A stretch of 64,000 nt of DNA from Parabacteroides timonensis (GCF_900128505.1 NZ_LT669941.1:421526-485525), one strand, 5' to 3'; shown: positions 7,901 through 15,844, counted from the first letter of the stretch. Translations and numbers: made by a program. Notes: generated by a model not told the origin, from the letters alone.

Positions 7901-10563
7901 TCGACTGGCCGTATAACGAAGGACGCCGCAATGCCGATGGCAGCGAATCGGCGAATATGTTGAGCTTCAAAACAGATAAAGATAACTATAAACCGGGCGA
8001 GAAACTGGTTATCACCATCCCGTCCGCCAAAGGAAGCCGTGCCGTTGTCAGTATCGAGAATGGAACGAAGGTACTATCCGTTACCGAACATACCTGTGAC
8101 GACCAGCAGACAACGATCAAGCTGGATGTAACCAAAGAGATGCAGCCGAATGCATACGTCTACGTCACGTTATTGCAACCTCATGGGCTTACGCAGAACG
8201 ACCTGCCGATCCGTATGTACGGTGTCGTACCTTTCACGGTGACTTCTCCCGAAAGCCATCTGTATCCACAGATCAGTGTGCCTGACGAGATCAAGCCGGA
8301 AGCCAAATACGAAGTGGTCGTCTCGGAAAAGGACGGTCGCGAAATGGCTTATACGCTGGCTATCGTCGACGAAGGCCTGCTCGACCTTACCCGCTTTCGC
8401 ACACCCGAACCCTGGAAAGCCTTTAATGCCCGTGAAGCATTGGGCGTAAGTACCTGGGATATGTATAACTATGTAGTCGGTGCTTACGGCGGACGTATCG
8501 AGCAACTGTTCAGTATCGGTGGCGACGATGCCCTGAACAAAGGGCCGAAAGCTATCGTCAACCGTTTCAAACCGGTGGTGCAGTTCGAAGGCCCGTTCCT
8601 GTTGCGGAAGGGGAAGCAGCAGCGTCATATCTATACAATGCCGAATTATAACGGTCGTGTCAAAGTAATGGTCGTAGCCGGAAACGGTGAGGCTTACGGG
8701 CATGCCGACAAGAGCGTATTCGTACGTAAGCCGGTCATGCTATTGGGAACTTTGCCGCGCGTGATCGGTGTGGGAGAGGAGATGGTCGTTCCGGCCACTG
8801 TCTTTGCTACTGAAAACGGGGTAGGTAATGTCGATGTCTCCATCACCTGTTCTGCTAATATGGAAGTGATAGGAGCCCCCAGTCAGCAGCTTCACTTTAC
8901 GGAGAAGAGTGACAAGCAAGCCCTGTTCCGCATTCGGGTAAAAGACCAGCCGGGTGCCGGTCGGGTGACTATTACGGCATCGGGCAAGGGCGACAAGTCC
9001 GTCTACACGACCGATATCGAGATACGTTCCGTCAGCCGTCCGCAGGTGAAGGTTCTGCCTGTTACCCTCGAAGCCGGCAAGTCCTGGAAAGAAACCGTTA
9101 AGCTCCCCGGCATGGCAGGAACCAATTCCTTGTCGCTGGAAATGTCGGATGTGCCGCCGTTGAATCTTTCTTCCCGCCTGTCATACCTGATCGGGTATCC
9201 GCACGGATGTGTGGAACAGATCACATCGAAGGGCTTCCCGCAACTCTATGTGGGTGAATTTGCCGCTTTGACGAAGCAGCAACAGAATACGACCGAAAAT
9301 GCGGTGAAAGAGGTGATCCGCCGCCTGCGTTCTTACCAGACCGTAGATGGAGCATTCTCTTACTGGCCCGGTGGTACGAGCAGCAACGGATGGGGAACAG
9401 TCTATGCAACCCACTTCCTGTTGTCGGCCGAAGCAAAAGGATATCTGGTACCCGACGGAATGAAGCGTAACGTCTTGAACAACCTGCGCCGCGTTGCCCG
9501 CGACTGGAAGCCGGTAAGCTCTTACTATTCCCGTTCGGAAGAAATGACACAGGCTTATCGTTTATACGTATTGGCTCTGGGACAGGTGCCCGAAGTAGGG
9601 GCGATGAACCGTCTGAAGGAAAACAAATCGCTGGCTCCGATGAGCCGTTGGCTATTGGCTTCCGCCTATGCGTTGGTGGGCCGTACCGATGTGGCGAAAG
9701 GCCTGATCGAGAAAACAACGGAAGTGAAAACGGACTATTCCGATTATGACCTGACTTTCGGTAGCGACCTGCGCGATCAATCCATCCGGCTGATGACGTT
9801 AACCTTATTGGGTGACGGCAAAGAGGCTGCCATACTGACTCGCGATATCTCGAAAGTGCTTTCTTCGGACGACTGGCTGAGTACACAGTCGACAGCCTTT
9901 GCCCTCGTTTCGCTTTCCGAGTATATGACTAAATATAAGGTATCCGGAACGATGGAGTTTACCTATGCTTATGGCAGTACGGCGAGCCAAGTAAGTACAA
10001 CTAAAAATATCTGGACGGAAGTCCTGCTCGATAAAGCCGGAATATCTGCTTCCCTGGAATTGAAGAATACGGGCAAATCGACCTTGTTCGCCCGTGTCAT
10101 CACCGAAGGCATTCCGGCACAGGGCAAGGAGGAAGCCTATGCCAACGGTCTGTCGATGGCAGTCAGCTATACCGATCCGAATGGTCGTGCGGTAGATATC
10201 ACCAAGCTGCCGCAGGGAACGAACTTCGTTGCCGTAGTCACTGTAAAGAACCCGTCTGCACGTGGTTACAACAACCTGGTGTTGACAGAAATCTTCCCTG
10301 CCGGCTGGGAAATCCTCAATACCCGCTTCCTCAACGAAGGGGCAGCCGACAGCAAGACTGCCGGTATCAACTATCAGGATATCCGCGATGACAAGGTATA
10401 TAGTTATATCGATCAGCTGCCTTCCGGTCGCCAGGTGACTGTTAAGGTTAATCTTTGTGCCGTTTATCCGGGACGGTTCTATCTGCCGCCGGTCTATTGT
10501 GAAGCGATGTATGATAATCTGATCCGGGCGAATACGGAAGGGAAAGAGGTGGTCGTAGAGTAG
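4939..10563 (+). CDS. Bacterial alpha-2-macroglobulin family lipoprotein
   Basis: At 1874 aa this is a full-size bacterial alpha-2-macroglobulin, a periplasmic lipoprotein thought to trap foreign proteases after bait cleavage. A signal peptide ends in a lipobox with lipidated Cys20. Macroglobulin-like beta domains follow, with an MG2-type GDRGVWRPGDTLFLS segment, then the thioester motif CVEQ (Cys1424) in the alpha-helical thioester domain, and a C-terminal receptor-type domain. Having the Cys-x-Glu-Gln thioester makes covalent trapping plausible. Oddities: a Gly/Asp/Asn-rich low-complexity insert at about 725-755 contains the peptide GTGGSRTAPT, encoded by a dispersed 20-bp palindrome (7176-7195) that also occurs inside the metal-pump gene at 18.1 kb. 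It is divergent from pbpC across 146 bp. Family assignment is secure; the physiological substrate is not known. Confidence 0.93.
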   Translation: MARYLYWVCLCYLLCLFSSCNTKSAGGEAQELPFNPHVEAFTSGKISRYTPVYLIFNQDIAQDKLKSDGLSKLVRIKPEVAGEFSFENNRTIVFKPTKAFERNTTYKLTANLSEWFDVTGKDKEFAFEFSTFPLALRANLESMDINAKNENGYDIVCTLFTPDKETPETVEPLVRYSEKADAVWQHSPDGKKHQVTLQNVQAGNDGTRTFTLSVAPNKSGVAEDKLLTVPIPDMNDFDVYDVTYVTEPERYVEVTFTKDLDSSQDMQGLAFIAGNTSETVNVEGNRLRLYPDSQRKGVMNVHLTRQIRSKNGLTLKEDVTRQIEINTSLPDVKFIGQGVVIPQSTELLVPFQAVYLRGVVVRVIKILEQNIGQFLQVNNLDGTSDLMRVGRLVARKTIFLDEDGSDLSQWNTYAVDLKKLMEPEPGAIYRVELSFNKDLSAYPCDDSVKVSREQLLAEDEIKFKEESSRFDDGGYYYYNGDFNWNDYNYSERNDPCSNSYYYNKVEGKNVLATNLGLMAMAGEDNEMTVLVHNLLSTSPENGVNVSIYNYQNQVLASGTTDGKGEVKLKIASGKPFYIIASQGYQRSYLRVDGGSALSLSSFDVSGEVVQKGIKGFIYGDRGVWRPGDTLFLSFMLNDRAKKLPANHPVVMELYNPLGQLYLRKTQTRGELGVYSFAMPTEPDAPTGAWNVNVNVGGVSFTKRLRVESIKPNRLKIDLTFAGGTNKGSMDKASMDDGAIDRASLGTGGSRTAPTVLRGEPLNGRLHVEWLQGATARNLKYDIQGTFISTPTTFKGYKDFYFDDPSKTFNSEESKLISGTTDDKGDATIQTRFEIGTTAPGMLMANFVTRAYEESGDFSIDANRMLYSPYKRYAGIKSPQQTREQLNTGSNYTYEVASTDYQGNPQANTELDVQVYKVYWYWWWSSDNSSLANYVSDSYNKPVKQLTVRTGENGRGTFQLSFSNEEWGTYFISVKDKESKHSTGVMSYFDWPYNEGRRNADGSESANMLSFKTDKDNYKPGEKLVITIPSAKGSRAVVSIENGTKVLSVTEHTCDDQQTTIKLDVTKEMQPNAYVYVTLLQPHGLTQNDLPIRMYGVVPFTVTSPESHLYPQISVPDEIKPEAKYEVVVSEKDGREMAYTLAIVDEGLLDLTRFRTPEPWKAFNAREALGVSTWDMYNYVVGAYGGRIEQLFSIGGDDALNKGPKAIVNRFKPVVQFEGPFLLRKGKQQRHIYTMPNYNGRVKVMVVAGNGEAYGHADKSVFVRKPVMLLGTLPRVIGVGEEMVVPATVFATENGVGNVDVSITCSANMEVIGAPSQQLHFTEKSDKQALFRIRVKDQPGAGRVTITASGKGDKSVYTTDIEIRSVSRPQVKVLPVTLEAGKSWKETVKLPGMAGTNSLSLEMSDVPPLNLSSRLSYLIGYPHGCVEQITSKGFPQLYVGEFAALTKQQQNTTENAVKEVIRRLRSYQTVDGAFSYWPGGTSSNGWGTVYATHFLLSAEAKGYLVPDGMKRNVLNNLRRVARDWKPVSSYYSRSEEMTQAYRLYVLALGQVPEVGAMNRLKENKSLAPMSRWLLASAYALVGRTDVAKGLIEKTTEVKTDYSDYDLTFGSDLRDQSIRLMTLTLLGDGKEAAILTRDISKVLSSDDWLSTQSTAFALVSLSEYMTKYKVSGTMEFTYAYGSTASQVSTTKNIWTEVLLDKAGISASLELKNTGKSTLFARVITEGIPAQGKEEAYANGLSMAVSYTDPNGRAVDITKLPQGTNFVAVVTVKNPSARGYNNLVLTEIFPAGWEILNTRFLNEGAADSKTAGINYQDIRDDKVYSYIDQLPSGRQVTVKVNLCAVYPGRFYLPPVYCEAMYDNLIRANTEGKEVVVE
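7173..7199 (+). repeat. Dispersed GTA-n-palindrome-n-TAC repeat, copy 1 (inside the macroglobulin gene)
   Basis: The core is a perfect 20-bp palindrome, GGGCGGTTCG followed by its own reverse complement, at 7176-7195. It is bounded by GTA-C on the left and C-TAC on the right. It is read through in frame as GGSRTAPT within a loop of the macroglobulin. The same element is at 18106-18131 and 51861-51886; a relative is at 22010-22036. Confidence 0.9.
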
Positions 10564-10581
10564 GCATAAACTAACTGTTAA

Positions 10582-10611
10582 GTCGGGACTTATTAGATGA
10601 AGAGTCCCGAC
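10582..10611. repeat. Hairpin GTCGGGACT...AGTCCCGAC leading a 22-bp palindrome array
   Basis: A 9-bp perfect stem with a 12-nt loop, 19 bp after the macroglobulin stop codon. It has no T-run, so it is not a standard intrinsic terminator. Its left arm with the following TTATTA matches the lead sequence before the second TGTACA array (60246-60260), so it looks like part of the element. Confidence 0.6.
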
Positions 10612-10620
10612 CTACTATTG

Positions 10621-10705
10621 CTACCCTGTACACCCTGGCCGGCTACCCTGTACAGGCTGACAAACCAGGGTGTACAGGATAATCGGCCAGGGTGTACAGG
10701 CTGGT
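10621..10705. repeat. 22-bp-period TGTACA palindrome array, copy 1
   Basis: Four TGTACA palindromes start at 10627, 10649, 10671 and 10693, exactly 22 bp apart. Flanks are CCC/CCCTGG in the first unit and CCAGGG in the last two, so the second half is roughly the inverted copy of the first. No coding sense is seen. A second copy with the same 22-bp spacing lies at 60262-60348, and a third array with another core at 24183-24290. Confidence 0.9.
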
Positions 10706-10762
10706 CTTATTGAGTAGGGACTTTTGTTGTAATAAGTAGGTAGGAATGCATTAGTTTCTCCC

Positions 10763-11257
10763 TTATTTTGTGTTAGTCGGATAGGTAGCCGCAAGTCTTT
10801 GGCATATAGCTTCCAGATAGAAGGCATCCGTTTCATTGAAACTGTTCAACGTATCGCTGTCGATGTCGAGTACGCCCACCACTTTGCCTTCATGGATAAT
10901 AGGTACCACGATCTCCGACCTGGAGGCGGAGTTGCAGGCGATATGACCGGGGAACTGCTCTACATCCGGTACAACCAATGTACGTGCCTCTTTCCATGCC
11001 GTACCGCAAACACCTTTTCCGATGCGGATACGTGTGCAGGCCAGCGGCCCCTGAAAAGGGGAGAGTACCAGTATATCTTCTTTTACTCTGTAAAAACCCA
11101 CCCAGAAGAAACCGAATGTCTGCCTTAGGGCTGCCGCGATATTGGCCATGTTGGCAATAACATCCGTTTCACCAGCCAGTAACGACTCTATTTGGGGAAG
11201 CAGCGTTTGATACTGCTGCTCTTTATTTCCATTGCTTACGATCAAGTTCTCTGCCAT
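10763..11257 (-). CDS. msrC: Free methionine-(R)-sulfoxide reductase (GAF domain)
   Basis: A 164-aa single GAF-domain enzyme that reduces free methionine-R-sulfoxide in the cytoplasm using thioredoxin. Three cysteines, Cys74, Cys84 and Cys108 (ACTRIRIGKGVCGTA and HIACNSASRSE), have the same 10- and 24-residue spacing as the three redox cysteines of the E. coli enzyme (84, 94, 118). The conserved tail EGKVVGVLDIDS is present. It is divergent from the MATE gene, each with its own promoter box in the 76-bp gap. A role in oxidative-stress repair is inferred from the family. Confidence 0.92.
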   Translation of the reverse strand: MAENLIVSNGNKEQQYQTLLPQIESLLAGETDVIANMANIAAALRQTFGFFWVGFYRVKEDILVLSPFQGPLACTRIRIGKGVCGTAWKEARTLVVPDVEQFPGHIACNSASRSEIVVPIIHEGKVVGVLDIDSDTLNSFNETDAFYLEAICQRLAATYPTNTK

Positions 11258-11279
11258 CTTTTAAACTATTATAGTAAAG

Positions 11280-11287
11280 CAAAGGTA
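11280..11287 (-). promoter_or_regulatory. -7 promoter box for msrC
   Basis: TACCTTTG on the minus strand, an exact TAnnTTTG match 22 bp upstream of the msrC ATG. Confidence 0.5.
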
Positions 11288-11308
11288 AAAATTAATCGGA
11301 AATATCCG

Positions 11309-11316
11309 TACCTTTG
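11309..11316 (+). promoter_or_regulatory. -7 promoter box for the MATE exporter
   Basis: TACCTTTG followed by CA, an exact consensus match 17 bp before the ATG at 11334, giving a very short 5' leader. Together with the msrC box it makes a compact divergent promoter region. Confidence 0.5.
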
Positions 11317-11333
11317 CAGATCAATTGATCTTT

Positions 11334-12686
11334 ATGGCAAAACAGAACTCTCCTCTGGTACTGGGTACCGAACGTATTGGAAAACTGCTTACGCAGTATG
11401 CTATTCCGGCGATTATCGCCATGACAGCCTCTTCGCTTTATAACATGGCAGACAGTATTTTTATCGGACATGGGGTTGGCCCGTTGGCTATCTCCGGTCT
11501 TGCCCTGACCTTCCCGTTGATGAACTTGGCGGCAGCTTTCGGTTCGCTGGTGGGTGTGGGGGCTTCCACGCTGGTGTCGGTGAAGCTGGGGCAGAAGGAT
11601 TACGACGGTGCCAACAAGGTACTGGGTAATGTGCTTGTCTTGAATGTGTTGCTGGGGCTTGCCTTTACCTTTGCTTTCTTGTTTATGCTCGACCCGATCC
11701 TTTATTTCTTCGGGGCAAGCGAGAATACGATCGGGTATGCCCGCGATTATATGGAGATTATCCTGTATGGTAACGTGATTACTCATATGTATCTGGGACT
11801 GAATGCCGTGCTGCGTTCGTCCGGTTTCCCGAAACTGGCTATGTATGCCACGCTGGCCTCGGTTGTGATCAACTGCATACTGAACCCGATCTTCATCTTC
11901 GGCTTCGACTGGGGAATCAAAGGATCGGCTTGGGCAACGGTCATATCGCAGGTTATATCGTTGACAGGACAGTTTATTCATTTTTCCTGTCCCACGCAGT
12001 TGCTTCATTTCAAGAAAGGTATTTATAAATTGAAGAGTGAGATTGTCAAGGGAATACTTTATATCGGAATGTCCCCCTTCCTGATGAATCTTTGTTCCTG
12101 CTTGATCGTAATCCTTATCAACCGCGGACTGAAGGAACATGGAGGTGATATGGCGATTGGAGCTTATGGTATCGTCAACCGCATCATCTTCCTCTTTATA
12201 ATGATTATTATGGGCTTCAACCAGGGAATGCAGCCGATTGCCGGGTATAATTTCGGTGCCCGTTTGTACCCCCGTGTGACGGAGGTAACGAAGCTAACGA
12301 TGAAGTGGGCTATCGGGGTGGCTACGGTCGGTTTTCTGTTGTGCCAGTTGTTTCCGACACTGATCGTCAATATGTTTACTACGGATGACGAGTTGGTGAA
12401 GCCCGCCGTGTTTGGTCTGCATATCGTGTTTGCCGTCTTCCCGATCGTCGGTTTCCAGATGGTAGCAACGAACTTCTTCCTTTCGATCGGTATGTCGAAG
12501 AAAGCCATCTTCCTGTCGCTTACCCGGCAGATGCTATTCCTGATCCCCTGCCTGATCATCCTTCCCCGTTTCTTCGGAACCCTGGGTGTCTGGATCAGTA
12601 TGCCCGTAGCCGATACGATCGCCACAATAGTTACGGCAATTGTACTGGTTAATCAATTCAAGCAGTTTAAACATGCGGCAAACTAA
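11334..12686 (+). CDS. MATE family efflux transporter
   Basis: A 450-aa inner-membrane protein of about 12 spans in two homologous halves, as expected for the multidrug and toxic compound extrusion family, which exports cationic or drug-like compounds in exchange for Na+ or H+. Typical family segments are visible: ALYNMADSIFIGHGVGPLAI-like text near residue 35, a GFDWGIKGSAWATVISQ loop in the first half and FNQGMQPIAGYNFGA in the second. The frame can be extended 9 bp upstream to a TTG, but ATG at 11334 is preferred. The substrate cannot be read from sequence. A second, more distant MATE gene lies at 50.4 kb. Confidence 0.9.
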   Translation: MAKQNSPLVLGTERIGKLLTQYAIPAIIAMTASSLYNMADSIFIGHGVGPLAISGLALTFPLMNLAAAFGSLVGVGASTLVSVKLGQKDYDGANKVLGNVLVLNVLLGLAFTFAFLFMLDPILYFFGASENTIGYARDYMEIILYGNVITHMYLGLNAVLRSSGFPKLAMYATLASVVINCILNPIFIFGFDWGIKGSAWATVISQVISLTGQFIHFSCPTQLLHFKKGIYKLKSEIVKGILYIGMSPFLMNLCSCLIVILINRGLKEHGGDMAIGAYGIVNRIIFLFIMIIMGFNQGMQPIAGYNFGARLYPRVTEVTKLTMKWAIGVATVGFLLCQLFPTLIVNMFTTDDELVKPAVFGLHIVFAVFPIVGFQMVATNFFLSIGMSKKAIFLSLTRQMLFLIPCLIILPRFFGTLGVWISMPVADTIATIVTAIVLVNQFKQFKHAAN

Positions 12687-12731
12687 AAAAATATTGTATA
12701 TTTATCGCAGGATAATCAAATCTGATAATTT

Positions 12732-13373
12732 ATGGATAACAAGATCATATTGACTATTGGCCGTCAGTTTGGCAGCGGTGGTCGTGAGGTAGGGCAGAAG
12801 CTGGCTAAGGCATTGGGTATCGCCTATTATGATAAGGAACTGATGGCTGTGGCTGCTAAGGAGAGTGGTTTGAGTGAAGAGTTTTTCGAAAAGGCGGACG
12901 AACGTGCTTCGAGCGGATTGTCTTATGCTTTTACGATGGGGTATTCATACATGGGGATGTTTACGCCTTACAACGATATCCTATCCAACGACGGATTGTT
13001 TAAGTTCCAGAGCGATGCTATCCGTAAACTTGCTGCCGAGCAATCATGCATACTGGTAGGGCGTTGTGCCGATTATATCTTACGGGACGATCCGGATTGC
13101 CTGAGTTTCTTCATCCATAATAATATGGAAAACCGTATCCAGCGTATTCTCGAGTACCAGCCCGTAACGGTGGAACAGGCCAAAGAATTGATGGCGAAAA
13201 CGGATAAATCGCGTGCCGCCTACTATAATTATTATACCAATAAAGAGTGGGGTGTAGCCTCTTCCTATAATTTCTCTATCGACGTATCCGTGCTGGGTGT
13301 AGACGAAACCGTAGAGTTCATGAAAAGCTTTGTTGAACGGAAAATGGAAAAGCGGCCGCCACATTTCGGATAA
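12732..13373 (+). CDS. Cytidylate kinase-like family protein
   Basis: A 213-aa P-loop protein of the cytidylate-kinase-like group (Pfam Cytidylate_kin2). The N-terminus ILTIGRQFGSGGREVGQKLA holds the nucleotide-binding loop, followed by YYDKEL and a Ser/Lys-rich lid, with LVGRCADYIL in the middle; these are diagnostic for the group. The true nucleotide substrate is not established for this branch, which is separate from housekeeping Cmk. It lies 45 bp after the MATE gene, with a possible TATATTTA promoter box at 12697-12704, so it may be transcribed alone or with it. The promoter of the next gene overlaps its stop codon. Confidence 0.85.
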   Translation: MDNKIILTIGRQFGSGGREVGQKLAKALGIAYYDKELMAVAAKESGLSEEFFEKADERASSGLSYAFTMGYSYMGMFTPYNDILSNDGLFKFQSDAIRKLAAEQSCILVGRCADYILRDDPDCLSFFIHNNMENRIQRILEYQPVTVEQAKELMAKTDKSRAAYYNYYTNKEWGVASSYNFSIDVSVLGVDETVEFMKSFVERKMEKRPPHFG

Positions 13374-13378
13374 TTTAC

Positions 13379-13386
13379 TATCTTTG
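13379..13386 (+). promoter_or_regulatory. -7 promoter box for the TPP-riboswitch/thi4 transcript
   Basis: TATCTTTG, an exact consensus match six bases after the end of the preceding gene. It places the transcript start near 13393, just before the TPP aptamer. Confidence 0.6.
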
Positions 13387-13395
13387 TCCCTGACT

Positions 13396-13519
13396 TATCA
13401 TAGGGGTGCCTTAATATACAGGCTGAGATTATACCCATAGAACCTGCCCGGGTAATGCCGTGAAGGGAGAATCGGTAGAATTGCTAAATAAAGGAGAGCT
13501 TAACCTCTATGTGCTCTCC
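13396..13519 (+). ncRNA. TPP riboswitch (THI element) with downstream hairpin
   Basis: All conserved blocks of the thiamin pyrophosphate aptamer appear in order: AGGGGTGC (13402-13409), GGCTGAGA then ACCC (13431-13455 region), AACCTG, GGGTAATGCCG and AGGGAGA ending near 13470. A GGAGAGC...GCTCTCC hairpin (13493-13519) follows; it has no T-run, so control may be at translation rather than termination. It lies directly upstream of a thiazole synthase gene, which fits repression by excess thiamin pyrophosphate. Confidence 0.95.
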
Positions 13520-13546
13520 GATGTTTAAACACTAATTATTATTGTA

Positions 13547-14317
13547 ATGGAACAAATCGTTTCAACAGGGATTATTGACTCTTATTTTGCAAAATTGAAG
13601 AGCAACTTATCAATTGACGTGGCTATCGTAGGTGGTGGTCCTTCTGGTATCGTAGCAGCTTATTATCTGGCTAAAGCCGGTAAGAAAGTGGCACTTTTCG
13701 ACCGTAAACTGGCTCCCGGCGGAGGTATGTGGGGTGGTGCCATGATGTTTAATGATATTGTTGTGCAGGAAGAAGCCATGCCGATTGTAAAGGAACTGGG
13801 CGTTACTTATCACGACGCTGGTAACGGAACTTATATTATGGACTCGGTTCATACAACTTCCGCCCTGATTTACCAGGCAACTAAGGCGGGTGCTACTATC
13901 TTCAATTGCTATTCGGTGGAAGATGTCGTGTTCCACAACGACGCCGTAGCCGGTGTTGTTGTAAACTGGGCTCCTGTTATCCGTGAGGGTATGCATGTCG
14001 ATCCATTGACTATTATGGCAAAGGCTGTACTGGAAGGTACAGGACACGATTGTGAAGTAGCACGTACCGTTGCACGCAAAAACGATATCAGACTGAATAC
14101 TCCGACCGGTGGTGTAATCGGTGAACGTTCACTGAACGTGGAACTGGGTGAGCAGACTACGGTAGAGAATACAAAAGAGATCTACCCGGGATTGTTCGTT
14201 TCCGGTATGGCAGCTAATGGAGTAAGCGGTAGTTTCCGTATGGGCCCTATCTTTGGCGGTATGCTGATGAGCGGCAAGAAAGCTGCCGAACTGATCTGCG
14301 AAAAGCTCGATAAATAA
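13547..14317 (+). CDS. thi4: THI4-type thiazole synthase (probably the His-type, sulfide-using form)
   Basis: A 256-aa flavoprotein-fold enzyme of the THI4 family that makes the thiazole half of thiamin from NAD and glycine. The NAD-binding GGGPSG is at 29-34, GGGMWGG at 58-64, and the C-terminal SGMAANGVSGSFRMGP block is intact. At the site corresponding to the sulfur-donating Cys of yeast THI4 (just before the DP pair) this protein has His150 in GMHVDPL. In this family a His there is associated with archaeal and anaerobe enzymes that use free sulfide catalytically instead of consuming their own cysteine. The gene stands alone behind a TPP riboswitch and ends at a strong terminator. The family call is firm; the sulfide chemistry is inferred. 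Confidence 0.92.
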   Translation: MEQIVSTGIIDSYFAKLKSNLSIDVAIVGGGPSGIVAAYYLAKAGKKVALFDRKLAPGGGMWGGAMMFNDIVVQEEAMPIVKELGVTYHDAGNGTYIMDSVHTTSALIYQATKAGATIFNCYSVEDVVFHNDAVAGVVVNWAPVIREGMHVDPLTIMAKAVLEGTGHDCEVARTVARKNDIRLNTPTGGVIGERSLNVELGEQTTVENTKEIYPGLFVSGMAANGVSGSFRMGPIFGGMLMSGKKAAELICEKLDK

Positions 14318-14341
14318 TACGAAGTAAGAAAGTATTATAAT

Positions 14342-14385
14342 AAAGAAGGACGGTTATCCTGTTATCAGGGTTTCCGTCCTTTCTT
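14342..14385. terminator. Terminator hairpin after thi4
   Basis: AAAGAAGGACGG pairs with CCGTCCTTTCTT around a 20-nt loop that can itself partly pair. It sits between two convergent genes and could serve both. Confidence 0.6.
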
Positions 14386-14416
14386 ATTATAGTAACATAA
14401 AAACTCATGCCTTAAG

Positions 14417-15379
14417 TCACATCTTCTCTACGATCTCCCGTTGTTTCTTGAAGAACTGTATTCGTTGCATCTCGCCGCTTTCGGAAATCATAGTTGAGAA
14501 CTTTCTCAACGACTGTATCCATTCTTTCATGCTTTTACACATGTCTTTATCTCTCGAAGTGATCGAGTTGATCGAGAATATCCGAATCAGGCTTAGTTGC
14601 AGGCTCGATGTCTCTACATAACTGTAAGTGGCTTCGAAGTTGATGTTGGATATATATATATGTATATCTTTCCCCGTATCGAATTTCCCTTTGGAGGCTA
14701 TTGCTTCCAGGTCGTCGAGCAACTGAAGGAGATCTTCCTGCAGCTTTGTTACCTCTTCATCCGTAATAAGATGGATACTGGCGAAATATTTAATATCGTT
14801 CACCAGATAGTAAAACATCATACTGTCCCAGATATAGTTGGTTGTCTGTATATACTGGGTAGCCACGACGAAATCTTTCTGCGCTTGCTTTAACTCGTCC
14901 GAAATGTTTAGTTCCGAAAAATACTTTACACAATTAACTTTCTCATTTTGATACATCCATTTGAATAGACGGAATTTAGACAAGTTATCATATTTCAGAT
15001 AAAAAGTCTGTGGAATCATGTTAGACGCTGTGCTCAGTTCCGACACCGGATCGTCGCGCAACGACTCAAATAGTTCGACATAGTGGTCAAGGATAGTATA
15101 ATACGTTTTGATAGGATCTGAATAATGTAAAAGATTCAGGTCGAACATTGCGTTATTAGTATAGCTTATACCCACGATCTGATCCAGAGAAACTCCCATT
15201 TTCTTTGAAATAATCGAAGCTTCGTTGAGTGTGAAAGGTACTTCGCCACGTAACCTGCGGTACACGGCCTCTTTTCCTATGTAAAGAATATCCATCAGAG
15301 TATTCGCGAGGTTTACTCCATCGGGTATTTTATCTTTCATCACTTCAATCAGGTTTGTATTTAATACATCTGTATTCAT
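14417..15379 (-). CDS. HTH-type DNA-binding regulator (Bacteroidota family)
   Basis: A 320-aa protein with an N-terminal helix-turn-helix-like region (about 15-75: LANTLMDILYIGKEAVYRRL, then FTLNEASIISKKMGVSLDQI) and a long, mostly helical C-terminal part of unknown ligand. This arrangement is common among Bacteroidota regulators that show no other recognisable domain. I chose the ATG at 15379 because a purine-rich GGGAGAAA stands about 8 bases upstream; an upstream ATG at 15415 is also in frame. It is convergent with thi4 and divergent, across about 530 bp, from the metal-efflux operon. Its target genes are unknown. Confidence 0.75.
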   Translation of the reverse strand: MNTDVLNTNLIEVMKDKIPDGVNLANTLMDILYIGKEAVYRRLRGEVPFTLNEASIISKKMGVSLDQIVGISYTNNAMFDLNLLHYSDPIKTYYTILDHYVELFESLRDDPVSELSTASNMIPQTFYLKYDNLSKFRLFKWMYQNEKVNCVKYFSELNISDELKQAQKDFVVATQYIQTTNYIWDSMMFYYLVNDIKYFASIHLITDEEVTKLQEDLLQLLDDLEAIASKGKFDTGKDIHIYISNINFEATYSYVETSSLQLSLIRIFSINSITSRDKDMCKSMKEWIQSLRKFSTMISESGEMQRIQFFKKQREIVEKM

Positions 15380-15809
15380 TACCAATTTCTCCCTTTTTAA
15401 AATATATATGTTCATTAATTAAACAATCAAGATAACGTATTGTTTCGGAAAACGCAACAAACGTGTTGGCGGCAACGTGTATGTTGCGAATATCTGAGAA
15501 ATGGGAGGGGTGAATATGTGAATGAGAAATAGCCACAGGGTAAAATACCTTATATACGAAATAAAAGTCCCGCTTTTGCGTAGTAAATTCGCATATCTCA
15601 ATGAAAGAGAGGTAATGATGGTTTGGATGGATAGTTATTACTTTACTATTAATAATAAGTGATTGTTAAATTGAGATAGCATTAGAATGGATGAACTTTA
15701 TTTTATTTTAGTCTTAGATTTTTTGTTTATAAATTATTTGACCTAACCAAACATTTGCTTGTATAATCAGAATGAGTAGACCACTAGTGCTAATACCATG
15801 AACAGCTGC

Positions 15810-15844
15810 CCGGCTGAGAGGTGATCTCTCGGCCGGTTTTTTTT
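15810..15844 (+). terminator. Orphan intrinsic terminator (possible small-RNA 3' end)
   Basis: An 11-bp GC-rich stem (CCGGCTGAGAG with CTCTCGGCCGG, one G-U pair) and a 5-nt loop, followed by eight T. No plus-strand gene ends nearby: the last upstream plus-strand gene stops at 14317. The 15416-15808 stretch holds no believable ORF over about 20 codons, so either a small RNA ends here or it insulates the next operon. Confidence 0.7.

Noticed and set aside
10621..10836. Open minus-strand frame across the TGTACA array
   Set aside because: It is open only because the repeat lacks stops in that frame; it runs into msrC in another frame and has no start signal.
15762..15767. TATAAT resembling an E. 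coli -10 box
   Set aside because: Bacteroidota primary sigma factors use TAnnTTTG; an isolated TATAAT in AT-rich DNA has no weight here.
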